DNA of 64,000 nt. It comes from Sphingobacteriales bacterium 39-19. Lineage in GTDB: Bacteria; Bacteroidota; Bacteroidia; Chitinophagales; Chitinophagaceae. Under the pieces are notes generated by a model. The model had not been told where the DNA came from and did not search any database. It saw only the letters and a program-made list of their open reading frames with translations. The position numbers were made by a program, and so were the translations under genes. The stretch spans positions 62,001-126,000 of the forward strand of contig MKTX01000010.1 in the NCBI GenBank assembly GCA_001898465.1, read 5' to 3'. This document shows, in pieces, positions 1-7,344 of the stretch (within the stretch, counting starts at the first letter, position 1; each line of letters begins with the position of its first letter).

Positions 1-825
1 ACCCAGGGCAAAAAATGCACGGCCTGTTTCTGTTACTAAATCTGCCAGTTCTTTTGGCTCCAGTGAAAACGCACTATCAACACCACCCTCTGCCCTGCTT
101 AATGTAAAATGCTTTTCAATTACCGTGGCACCTAATGCTACAGCAGCTACAGAAGCGCCGATACCCAGGGTATGATCTGACAAGCCCACCTGGCATTGAA
201 AAATTTCTTTGAGGTAAGGGATGGTTTTTAAATTTGAATTTTCAGGAGAAGCCGGGTACGTGCTGGTACATTTCAGCAATATCAAATCCTGGCATCCATT
301 CGAACGCAATATTCTTACGGATTCATCAATATCAGCTAAAGTAGCCAGCCCGGTTGACATAATAACCGGCTTGCCGGTAGCTGCCACTTTTTTTAATAAA
401 GCCCAATCCGTATTTTCAAAGGAAGCTATTTTATAGGCAGGCACATGCAGTGATTCCAGGAAATCTACAGCTGTTTCATCAAATGGGGAACTAAAGGCCA
501 GTATCCCCAATTCCTTTGCTTTTGCAAAAAGAGGTTCATGCCATTCCCAGGGTGTATGGGCTTCCTCGTATAATTCATAAAGATTTTTTCCTTTCCATAA
601 AGACTGCTCATCAGTAATAGCAAACATTCCTTTACTGGAAGGCATGGTCATGGTATCTGCCGTGTATGTTTGCAGTTTAATGGCATGCGCACCTGCGGTG
701 GCTGCGGCCTGTACAATTTCCATAGCCCGTTCTAATGACTGGTTATGATTGCCAGACATTTCGGCAATAATAAATGGTTTATTATTACTACCAATATTAT
801 AACTTCCTATATTAAATTCATTCAT
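1..825 (-). CDS. pseI: Pseudaminic acid synthase PseI, 3' end cut by window edge
   Basis: This open frame of 275 codons starts at ATG 825-823 and runs off the left edge without a stop. PseI condenses 2,4-diacetamido-2,4,6-trideoxy-L-altrose with phosphoenolpyruvate to make pseudaminic acid in the cytoplasm. The N-terminus reads FIIAEMSGNHNQSLERA and continues AGAHAIKLQTYTADTMTM, which is typical of the NeuB/PseI TIM barrel and closer to PseI than to sialic acid NeuB. Later segments such as FSSPFDETAVDFLE, PVIMSTGLATLADI, VGLSDHTLGIG and ATVIEKHFTL fit the same barrel. The family is about 350 residues, so the C-terminal SAF (antifreeze-like) domain is outside the window. The start overlaps the end of the upstream GNAT gene by 8 bases, so it is translationally coupled and last of the visible pse operon. 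Family identity is firm; the PseI subtype is supported by the neighbours. Confidence 0.93.
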   Translation of the reverse strand, partial: MNEFNIGSYNIGSNNKPFIIAEMSGNHNQSLERAMEIVQAAATAGAHAIKLQTYTADTMTMPSSKGMFAITDEQSLWKGKNLYELYEEAHTPWEWHEPLFAKAKELGILAFSSPFDETAVDFLESLHVPAYKIASFENTDWALLKKVAATGKPVIMSTGLATLADIDESVRILRSNGCQDLILLKCTSTYPASPENSNLKTIPYLKEIFQCQVGLSDHTLGIGASVAAVALGATVIEKHFTLSRAEGGVDSAFSLEPKELADLVTETGRAFFALG

Positions 826-1852
826 CCGCTTCTTTATATAATTTATAGCATTTATAACCTTGTTCTATTACAAGTTCTTCATTTGCAAATCCGGCTTTTT
901 TAAAACTACTTAACGAAGCTTTGTTATTTTCTTTTATATAAGCTACAATTGTTGAAGTAGGGTGTTTTAAAAAATAGCTATTGCTTGCTTCCAGCAACAT
1001 TTGTTTGCTTAATGAGTTTCCCCTGTAATTTTTATCAATTGAAATACCAATAACCGTTTCATTATTACTTTTATATATTCTTACTTGTCCAGCAAACTCT
1101 CCTTTGTATAAAAATAAATAGAAATAACATTCTTTGGACTCTAATTTCGACAAAAACCATTTGCTATGATTTTCAATTGTTATTTTTTCAGTAGAAAATG
1201 AATTGCTTCTTACTTCCGCATCGTTTGCCCATTCATAGTATTTGTATAAATCAGCTTCAGTTGCCATTCTAAAAACAAGTTCATTCAAAAAACACGTATG
1301 TATTAGTACGTCGCAATATTTATCGTCAATCCTAACATGATTTTTTATACGTGTTACTTCTATAAATCCACTTAGCAATAAAGCAGTATATAAATGGGGG
1401 CGTAAATCATAAGCATAAGTATAAATTTTTGTAAACTGCAATTGTTCTTTAGCGATTTGCTTTAGTAAACTTAAATAAGTACACCAATCATTAATAAATA
1501 TCTCATTGTTGATATTTCTTGATGTCTCACTTAAAAAAGATATTTCTGCACTTTTACTTTCCCAATCTATATGTACCAAACCACCGTAACCAATGAGTAC
1601 ATCGTTTTCTAAAAAACTAAAAAGTAATTGTTGTGGTTTTTCTTGCAAGAATAAATCAGAAACAACATTAGCAAAATAATTTTCTTGTTGTGTAATGGTA
1701 AGAGGTTCTTTTTGACGAAGAATTGCCAGTTGATCATTGCGCCATTGCATGATTAAGTATTTATCTTCATCACGTATAGGTATGAGTTTATAGTTTCCTG
1801 ATTGAAAAACATTTTGCCTTAAGGCATGATATACTTGAGGAAAGATCGCCAT
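818..1852 (-). CDS. Tandem GNAT acetyltransferase of the pseudaminic acid cluster (PseH-like C-terminal half)
   Basis: The 344-residue protein contains two GNAT-like halves. Residues about 20-190 begin KLIPIRDEDKYLIMQWRND and residues about 193-344 begin LVFRMATEADLYKYYEWAND, so both halves have the same opening strand-helix pattern. The second half keeps a recognisable acetyl-CoA loop (IDKNYRGNSLS) and a terminal AYIKENNKASLSSFKKAGF motif as in PseH and related sugar N-acetyltransferases. The first half lacks a clear RxxGxG loop and may be a degenerate or structural domain. PseH acetylates the 4-amino group of the UDP-linked altrosamine intermediate, so the C-terminal half is the probable PseH of this locus. 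The gene lies between the Pse-associated methylase (50 bases upstream) and pseI (8-base overlap). The two-domain layout is unusual for PseH, which is normally a single domain of 160-200 residues. Confidence 0.75.
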   Translation of the reverse strand: MAIFPQVYHALRQNVFQSGNYKLIPIRDEDKYLIMQWRNDQLAILRQKEPLTITQQENYFANVVSDLFLQEKPQQLLFSFLENDVLIGYGGLVHIDWESKSAEISFLSETSRNINNEIFINDWCTYLSLLKQIAKEQLQFTKIYTYAYDLRPHLYTALLLSGFIEVTRIKNHVRIDDKYCDVLIHTCFLNELVFRMATEADLYKYYEWANDAEVRSNSFSTEKITIENHSKWFLSKLESKECYFYLFLYKGEFAGQVRIYKSNNETVIGISIDKNYRGNSLSKQMLLEASNSYFLKHPTSTIVAYIKENNKASLSSFKKAGFANEELVIEQGYKCYKLYKEADE

Positions 1853-1902
1853 TTATTATTGCTCCTTTCTAAACAAGAATTTTAAATAAATATTATTTGG
1901 CA

Positions 1903-2526
1903 TTAACATTTTTCTACTAAAAACCATGTAATATCGTCTTGCGGAAACTTTACATCTCGTCTGTATGCGAAGCCATAATCAATAAGCTTTAAATCCGGAT
2001 AGCAATCCAGCAGTTCGCCTGCAAAATCTCTTTTAAATAATCTATCTTGATGTCCACGATATGTAATAGTAACGGGTGAGGGATTGTAATATTCGGCAAC
2101 CAGTATGTATTTATTACTTGCATGATAAAGCTTTTCATACACACCGGGCAGTTCATTTGGGTTAATATGAATCAATACACCTTTTATCAAAACCAAATCA
2201 AATTGCTTTGGAACGGGATATTCCAAGATGGATCCCGTATAAATATTCTTTTTATCTACAAGCATTGAAAGCATTTCAACCGCTTTAGTATTTATCTCAA
2301 TAGCATTCAAATCTATATGAGGAAACAATAGTTTTATTGCTTTTAAATTCATTCCTACATTGGCACCAAACTCAATAACAGTATTCAGTTTATCTGCTTT
2401 TTGCAAAGCATTAGTAAAAAAATTCAGGTTAGAGGCTAAATACTCATCGCTTTGATTTCGCTCTATGTATTCATTACCAAATTCTCCCGCCCAAAAATTT
2501 TCTTGTTGTGTTTTATAATCACCCAT
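1903..2526 (-). CDS. Pseudaminic acid biosynthesis-associated methylase
   Basis: A 207-residue class I SAM-dependent methyltransferase. The SAM-binding motif I is seen as TVIEFGANVGMNL around residues 49-61, followed by an acidic residue at the end of the next strand (LNAIEIN) and a motif IV-like FDLVLIKGVLIHINP. The N-terminus (QQENFWAGEFGNEYIERN) is typical of the small family known as pseudaminic acid biosynthesis-associated methylases, which are found next to pse genes. Its start ATG shares one base with the pseF stop (TAATG), so the two are coupled. The acceptor is unknown; family context suggests methylation of the pseudaminic acid or its precursor. In many pse operons pseG stands at about this position, but no PseG features are present here. 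Confidence 0.85.
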   Translation of the reverse strand: MGDYKTQQENFWAGEFGNEYIERNQSDEYLASNLNFFTNALQKADKLNTVIEFGANVGMNLKAIKLLFPHIDLNAIEINTKAVEMLSMLVDKKNIYTGSILEYPVPKQFDLVLIKGVLIHINPNELPGVYEKLYHASNKYILVAEYYNPSPVTITYRGHQDRLFKRDFAGELLDCYPDLKLIDYGFAYRRDVKFPQDDITWFLVEKC

Positions 2527-3233
2527 TATTCGATATTATTACTTAATTTATATTTTAATTCTGCCAACTTCCAATCCGTTTCATTGTCAATATCCTGCAC
2601 TTGTAATTCATTTAATATAATGGCTCCTGTATTTTCTGTAATTAATTTTTTTTCTTCTAAAAAAAGTTGGGTATTCATCCAATAAAACTGACCTGCATCA
2701 TGGTATCGTGCTTGTAAGTCTTGTGAACGTGTATTGCTATTTTCAGGATTCACAAACATTATTTTTGAATCATTATTTATTTCTAATGCTCTTTGTATAG
2801 GATACGAGAAATTACAAACAGGTAATACACTTTTATATCCTTTATCATTAAGTAAACAATAAGCTTCTTTTAATGTTTGCATAGTTATAAGCGGTGCAGT
2901 GGGATAGATACAGCAGGAATTGTTAAACTGCATCCCTTTCTCATTTAATTTATCCAGCACTTCAACCAAAACATCGGCAGTGCTTGCAAAATCAGTAGCT
3001 GATTCTTTGCTTCTCATAAATGGCACTTCAGCACCAGACTGTTTTGCTATTTTAGCAATTTCATCATCATCAGTAGAAACCATTACATAATCAAATAATC
3101 CTGATTGTATAGCTATTTCAATAGAATAAGCAATTATTGGTTTCCCTAAAAAAAGTTTAATATTCTTTCCAGGAATACGTTTGCTGCCTCCACGTGCCGG
3201 AATAATTGCTATGTTATTTTGTAAAGAACTCAT
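2526..3233 (-). CDS. pseF: Pseudaminic acid cytidylyltransferase PseF
   Basis: PseF activates pseudaminic acid with CTP to CMP-Pse, the donor for glycosyltransferases. The protein opens with IAIIPARGGSKRIPGKNIK, the nucleotide-binding loop of the CMP-sialic acid synthetase family, followed by KPIIAYSIEIA and VMVSTDDDEIA (metal-binding aspartates) and CCIYPTAPL. The ATG at 3233-3231 (MSSLQNN) is preferred to an in-frame TTG 12 bases further upstream because it puts the first beta strand at the usual distance from the N-terminus. Even so the start lies inside the end of pseC, giving a 20-base overlap. About 235 residues, normal for the family. The PseF rather than NeuA assignment rests on flanking pseB, pseC and pseI. 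Confidence 0.92.
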   Translation of the reverse strand: MSSLQNNIAIIPARGGSKRIPGKNIKLFLGKPIIAYSIEIAIQSGLFDYVMVSTDDDEIAKIAKQSGAEVPFMRSKESATDFASTADVLVEVLDKLNEKGMQFNNSCCIYPTAPLITMQTLKEAYCLLNDKGYKSVLPVCNFSYPIQRALEINNDSKIMFVNPENSNTRSQDLQARYHDAGQFYWMNTQLFLEEKKLITENTGAIILNELQVQDIDNETDWKLAELKYKLSNNIE

Positions 3234-4365
3234 TAATACTATCAATTACATACTGATGTGCTTCATCTGTTAAACCCGGATACATAGGAATGCTCAAACA
3301 TTCCTCATAATATTTTTCTGCAAAAGGAAAGCTTTCTTTTTTATGCCCCTTCTTTTGATAATAAGGCATCGTATGCACCGGTATATAATGCACCTGCGCA
3401 AAAATATTTTTAGTTCGTAAATAATTATATAAACCTAATCTTTCTTTTATTTTAATAACGTATAAATGAAAAGCATGTCCTTCATTGTATTTAGGAGTTT
3501 CTATATTTTTATTGTGTGCAAAAGCAGTATCGTATTTTTTAGCTATCTCTTTTCGTTTTTCTAATCCTTCGTCTGCTCGTTTTAATTGAGAAATCCCCAA
3601 TGCTGCTTGCATATCGCACAAGCGATAGTTATATCCAAGTTCTTGCATTTCATAATACCAACCCCCGTGATTTTCTTTTAATAGCTCAGGCGCTTTCGTA
3701 ATCCCATGCGTACGCAGCAAACAAAGCTTTTCGAATACATCTTTATTATTGGTTGTAATCATTCCTCCTTCTCCCGTAGCAATATGTTTTACCGGATGGA
3801 AGGAAAAGATAGCCACATCAGCAAATTTCCCATTTCCACAATTTTGTTTTACACCTTCACTATCCGTAAAATAACCTCCCGGAGCATGACAAGCATCTTC
3901 AATAATCCATAAATTATATTCATCAGCTAATTTCCGAAAAGCTTCTAAATCAACCGAAGCCCCTGCAAAATCAACAGGAATAATACCTTTGTATGTTCCT
4001 TTAGGAGATGCCTCTAATAACGCACGAACCTTATTTATATCCAATAAAAAAGTAACCGGATCAATATCAGCAAACACTACTTCACCTCCACAATACCTGA
4101 TGCAATTTGCGGAAGCAGCAAATGTAATCGGCGTAGTAATTACTTTTTGACCGGGTTGTACATTCAGGGCTAATGCACATAAATGCAAAGCGGCAGTTCC
4201 ATTAGAAACTGCTACAGCATATTTGCATCCAATATACTTGGCAAATGCTGCTTCAAACTCTGCAATTTTTGGCCCTTGAGTAAGAAAATCTGAACGCAGT
4301 GTTTCAACTACCGCCTGAATATCTTCTTCTGTAATATGCTGGCGACCGTAAGGAATTGGTTTCAT
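3214..4365 (-). CDS. pseC: UDP-4-amino-4,6-dideoxy-N-acetyl-beta-L-altrosamine transaminase PseC
   Basis: PseC is a PLP-dependent sugar aminotransferase of the DegT/DnrJ/EryC1/StrS family that aminates C4 of the 4-keto sugar made by PseB. The sequence has the family opening IPYGRQHITEEDIQAVVETL, the PLP-phosphate region VSNGTAALHL, the aspartate segment IIEDACHAPGG, and the PLP-lysine motif FSFHPVKHIATGEGG. Later motifs include NYRLCDMQAALGISQL and VHYIPVHTMPYY. The ATG at 4365-4363 shares one base with the pseB stop (TGATG), so it is chosen over an in-frame TTG one codon upstream. The protein is 383 residues, the normal length. Confidence 0.94.
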   Translation of the reverse strand: MKPIPYGRQHITEEDIQAVVETLRSDFLTQGPKIAEFEAAFAKYIGCKYAVAVSNGTAALHLCALALNVQPGQKVITTPITFAASANCIRYCGGEVVFADIDPVTFLLDINKVRALLEASPKGTYKGIIPVDFAGASVDLEAFRKLADEYNLWIIEDACHAPGGYFTDSEGVKQNCGNGKFADVAIFSFHPVKHIATGEGGMITTNNKDVFEKLCLLRTHGITKAPELLKENHGGWYYEMQELGYNYRLCDMQAALGISQLKRADEGLEKRKEIAKKYDTAFAHNKNIETPKYNEGHAFHLYVIKIKERLGLYNYLRTKNIFAQVHYIPVHTMPYYQKKGHKKESFPFAEKYYEECLSIPMYPGLTDEAHQYVIDSINEFFTK

Positions 4366-5378
4366 CAATTTGATAAATTATTTTCTTCTATAAATTCATC
4401 TATTAGTTTTTTTAAATTGGCTACGGTAAGCCAATCGCTATTTTTGCCCGAACTGTAGTTAAAACCTTCCTCCACTTTTACTGCTTTGAATTTTGTAATA
4501 AAGTCGGTTAAGTTCCAGGTGGGTGCCAGGGGTAATATGGCATAGTATTTTCCCAGGTCGTAGGTAGTGAAAGAGTCGGAAGCAGTGATCATTTCTTCAT
4601 GTATTTTTTCACCCGGCCTGATGCCTACAATGGGATATTCACAATCCGGTCCAATGGCTTTGGCAACATCCATTAATTTATAAGAAGGAATTTTAGGCAC
4701 AAAAAGCTCACCCCCCCACGCCGTTTCCAGGGCATGTAACACCATTTCAACTCCATCGCCCAGTGAAATATTGAATCTCGTCATTTGATCGTTGGTGATG
4801 GGCAGCTTGCCTTCTTTTCTTTTTTTTAAAAAAAACGGGATTACCGATCCATTCGATCCCATCACATTGCCGTATCGTACCACGCTAAATTTTATGTCTT
4901 TACTTCCTTTAATATTATTAGCGGCTATAAATAATTTATCTGAAGTGAGTTTGGTAGCGCCGTATAAATTTATGGGCGCACAGGCTTTATCTGTGGAGAG
5001 CGCTACTACCCCTTTTACATCTGTTTCCAGGGATGCTCTTATTACATTCTCAGCACCACCAATATTGGTTTTTACACATTCATCAGGATTATATTCTGCT
5101 ATATGAACATGCTTCATGGCGGCGGCGTGTATCACATAATCTATATTGGCAAATGCCCGTTTCAGCCGTTCATAATCTCTTACATCACCAATAAAGAATC
5201 GCATTTGCGGGTATTTCAATTCAGGATAATCCTGCGCCATTTGAAATTGCTTTTGCTCATCTCTTGAGTAAATAACCAAACGTTTTACATCGGGATACCG
5301 TTTTAAGATTATAGCTGTTAACGCTTTCCCCAAAGATCCAGTACCTCCTGTAATTAATATCGATTTATTTGATAACAT
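4365..5378 (-). CDS. pseB: UDP-N-acetylglucosamine 4,6-dehydratase (inverting) PseB
   Basis: First enzyme of pseudaminic acid synthesis: it dehydrates and epimerises UDP-GlcNAc to UDP-2-acetamido-2,6-dideoxy-L-arabino-hexos-4-ulose. It is a short-chain dehydrogenase/reductase with the NADP-binding motif ILITGGTGSLGKAL at residues 7-20, the segment DYVIHAAAMKHVHIAEYNP, and the catalytic region STDKACAPINLYGATK, where the lysine and tyrosine of YxxxK are present. VVRYGNVMGSNGSVIPFF follows. The protein is 337 residues, as expected. The ATG at 5378 lies one base after the wzt stop, so the pse genes continue the export operon without a break. Confidence 0.95.
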   Translation of the reverse strand: MLSNKSILITGGTGSLGKALTAIILKRYPDVKRLVIYSRDEQKQFQMAQDYPELKYPQMRFFIGDVRDYERLKRAFANIDYVIHAAAMKHVHIAEYNPDECVKTNIGGAENVIRASLETDVKGVVALSTDKACAPINLYGATKLTSDKLFIAANNIKGSKDIKFSVVRYGNVMGSNGSVIPFFLKKRKEGKLPITNDQMTRFNISLGDGVEMVLHALETAWGGELFVPKIPSYKLMDVAKAIGPDCEYPIVGIRPGEKIHEEMITASDSFTTYDLGKYYAILPLAPTWNLTDFITKFKAVKVEEGFNYSSGKNSDWLTVANLKKLIDEFIEENNLSN

Positions 5379-5379
5379 T

Positions 5380-6669
5380 TTAGTTGATTTTTTTCCATTG
5401 AATTATGCTGTTAGTTCTTGCTTTTCTTTTTTGTCCTCTTTTGGTAAACATATCGCTCACTTCAAAATTTAAAATTTCTTTTGGGCTGTGAATATTAAAG
5501 TTTGCTATTGAAAATTCACTTGTAAAATTTACATACACCAAAAATTTTCCGTTAGGCAATATACGTTTAGGAATACTTAAAGTGAAATCATGAATACCTA
5601 TATCAATTGTTTCTAAAATATTAGGTAAAAAATCAAAAGTATCCGTTTCAATAAATACATCATCTTCACGATTTTTAATTACTAAATATCCTTTGATATT
5701 GGGTATATGTACATTTTTTGCTATTCTAAATTTAAGAAAGATTTCTTCCGCCGAATCAAATAAAGCTTTTTGATTATTATTTATATCAACAACTTGACCT
5801 TCCAATAATTCAATCGCACTATCATCTCTACTATTTATTTTGTAGTATGATCCCAGGTCATCAATTTCTTTATCATTATTTGAGCTCAGATAAAATTCAA
5901 TCCCACTTTCAACATTTCCTTCAAAACCAATAAATCCATTTACTAAAACTATTGATTTGTCACACAGTTGTTTTATCGCCGGCATATTATGACTCACAAA
6001 CAACACCGTCCTCCCATCCTTTGCACTCACATCCTTCATTTTCCCCAGCGCTTTTTTTTGAAACTCGGCATCGCCTACGGCCAGCACTTCATCTACTATT
6101 AATATCTCAGGTTCCAGGTGAGCGGCTACGCCAAATGCTAAACGCACATACATACCCGAAGAATATCTTTTTACCGGTGTATCGATATAGCGCTCTACGC
6201 CGGCAAAATCAACGATCTCATCAAACTTGCTTTTGATCTCATGCCGGGTCATACCCAGGATAGCGCCGTTTAGGAAAATATTTTCCCGGCCTGTTAGCTC
6301 GGGGTGAAAACCCGTGCCTACTTCTAATAAAGAAGCCACCCGGCCCTTAATTTTTATCTGCCCCGTGGTGGGTGTGGTGGTACGGCTCAATATTTTCAAC
6401 AAGGTACTCTTGCCGGCCCCATTGCGGCCGATGATGCCCAACACTTCACCCTGCTTTACTTCAAAATTTATATCCTGCAAGGCCCATACATAATCACTCT
6501 CTCCTTTTACGGACCGATCGTTGGCTTCCCCAATTTTTAAATAAGGATCTTCTTTACCCCTAAGCGTAGTTTGATACCAACGGTTGATGTCGTGGCTTAA
6601 TGAGCCCAGTCCCACTTTACCAAGCCGGTATTGCTTACTAATATTTTCTACTTTTATTACTGTACTCAA
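5380..6669 (-). CDS. wzt: Polysaccharide ABC exporter ATP-binding subunit (Wzt-like), TTG start
   Basis: ATPase of an ABC-2 polysaccharide exporter. Residues about 1-250 are the nucleotide-binding domain: Walker A GIIGRNGAGKST, signature YSSGMYVRLAF, Walker B ILIVDEVLAVGD and the H-loop LFVSHNM. Residues about 270-429 form an extra C-terminal beta domain like the carbohydrate-binding domain of Wzt, which selects the finished chain. No ATG is available near the 5' end; the only start that gives the usual N-terminus (STVIKVENISKQYRLG) is TTG at 6669-6667, with an in-frame stop 12 bases further upstream. The heptanucleotide array that flanks the four-helix-bundle gene begins 4 bases upstream of this start. 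It partners with the Wzm permease at 7340-8206, from which it is separated by that cassette. Confidence 0.93.
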   Translation of the reverse strand: MSTVIKVENISKQYRLGKVGLGSLSHDINRWYQTTLRGKEDPYLKIGEANDRSVKGESDYVWALQDINFEVKQGEVLGIIGRNGAGKSTLLKILSRTTTPTTGQIKIKGRVASLLEVGTGFHPELTGRENIFLNGAILGMTRHEIKSKFDEIVDFAGVERYIDTPVKRYSSGMYVRLAFGVAAHLEPEILIVDEVLAVGDAEFQKKALGKMKDVSAKDGRTVLFVSHNMPAIKQLCDKSIVLVNGFIGFEGNVESGIEFYLSSNNDKEIDDLGSYYKINSRDDSAIELLEGQVVDINNNQKALFDSAEEIFLKFRIAKNVHIPNIKGYLVIKNREDDVFIETDTFDFLPNILETIDIGIHDFTLSIPKRILPNGKFLVYVNFTSEFSIANFNIHSPKEILNFEVSDMFTKRGQKRKARTNSIIQWKKIN

Positions 6670-6673
6670 GTTA

Positions 6674-6849
6674 ATGATGAGTTATGAGTGATGAGTTATG
6701 AGTTATGAGTGATGAGTTATGAGTGATGAGTTATGAGTTGTGAGTTGTGAGTGATGAGTTATGAGTTATGAGTTGTGAGTTTTGAGTGATGAGTTGTGAG
6801 TTGTGAGTTATGGATCCGTTCATCATTTATCTCTCATCATTCATCATTA
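6674..6849. repeat. Heptanucleotide tandem array, left flank of the four-helix-bundle cassette
   Basis: From 6674 to 6813 twenty consecutive 7-base units follow one another without any indel; the units are variants of GTKRTGA (GTTATGA, GTGATGA, GTTGTGA). They end in TTATGGATCCGTTC (6808-6821). After this the heptads continue in register but in inverted sense, as TCATCAT units at 6820, 6834 and 6841. The array starts 4 bases from the TTG start of wzt. The units are degenerate but strictly periodic, so this is not simple low complexity. It is non-coding in all likelihood. Confidence 0.95.
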
Positions 6850-6862
6850 ATTATCCCCCATT

Positions 6863-7219
6863 TCAGCGTTTCAAATTTTTCTTTGTTGTTAAAATAGCAC
6901 TCTTAATCATTTTTAATATTTCCTCCCCGTCTTTAGAAAAAGCCACATATTCATCCCGCTCAATATAAGCAGATTGCAAAAGTAGTTCCAGCCAATATAA
7001 ACTTTCATCACATTCTTTTTGTGCTATTGCTAATTTATGAACAAAATCCATTTTACTCTCGGCATTTTGAGCTTCCCGAATCATTGCCCCTACTGAAGTT
7101 GCACTTCGTAAAAGTTGCTTGCTCATCACAAATTCCTTTTTAGACTCAATTAATTTCTTGTAAAGTCGAATTATAGACAAAGCAAATGAAAATGATTTTT
7201 CTTTTAAAAAATTTGGCAT
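6863..7219 (-). CDS. Four helix bundle protein (23S rRNA intervening-sequence/Avd-like family)
   Basis: An all-helical 118-residue protein. The segment QLLRSATSVGAMIREAQ (about residues 35-51) followed by ESKMDFVHKLAIAQKECDES and YWLELLLQS is the diagnostic core of the four-helix-bundle family that includes the protein encoded in 23S rRNA intervening sequences and the bAvd accessory proteins of diversity-generating retroelements. No reverse transcriptase or variable repeat lies nearby, so a DGR role is not supported. The basic C-terminus (KKNLKR) and the family suggest a nucleic-acid-binding, multimeric protein, but its function is unknown. It interrupts the wzm-wzt pair in the same orientation and is bracketed by two heptanucleotide arrays (6674-6849 and 7245-7344), which suggests a mobile or inserted cassette. 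A second member of this family is fused to RidA at 54163-54978. Confidence 0.9.
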   Translation of the reverse strand: MPNFLKEKSFSFALSIIRLYKKLIESKKEFVMSKQLLRSATSVGAMIREAQNAESKMDFVHKLAIAQKECDESLYWLELLLQSAYIERDEYVAFSKDGEEILKMIKSAILTTKKNLKR

Positions 7220-7244
7220 TTCTGTATAATTTTTTAGTCAGGAA

Positions 7245-7344
7245 TTATGAACCCGTTCCACATTCAACATTCATCCTTCCTCCTTCCTCATTCATAATTC
7301 CTCATTCATAATTCCTCATTCACAATTCCTCATTCACAATTAAA
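7245..7344. repeat. Heptanucleotide tandem array, right flank of the four-helix-bundle cassette
   Basis: Begins with TTATGAACCCGTTC (7245-7258), which matches the element TTATGGATCCGTTC in the left flank at 12 of 14 positions and in the same orientation. From 7261 to 7344 twelve heptads follow in perfect register: CATTCAA, CATTCAT, CCTTCCT twice, then alternating CATTCAT or CATTCAC with AATTCCT, ending in AATTAAA. The last unit contains the stop codon of wzm (7342-7340 on the minus strand). The unit sequence differs from that of the left array, but the period is the same. Confidence 0.93.

Noticed and set aside
5952-6236. Open frame on the plus strand opposite wzt
   Set aside because: It lies fully within the well-supported Wzt ATPase domain on the other strand and encodes no known motif.
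6863-7219. Diversity-generating retroelement, suggested by the Avd-like protein
   Set aside because: No reverse transcriptase, no template/variable repeat pair with adenine-specific differences and no C-type-lectin target gene was found near the gene.
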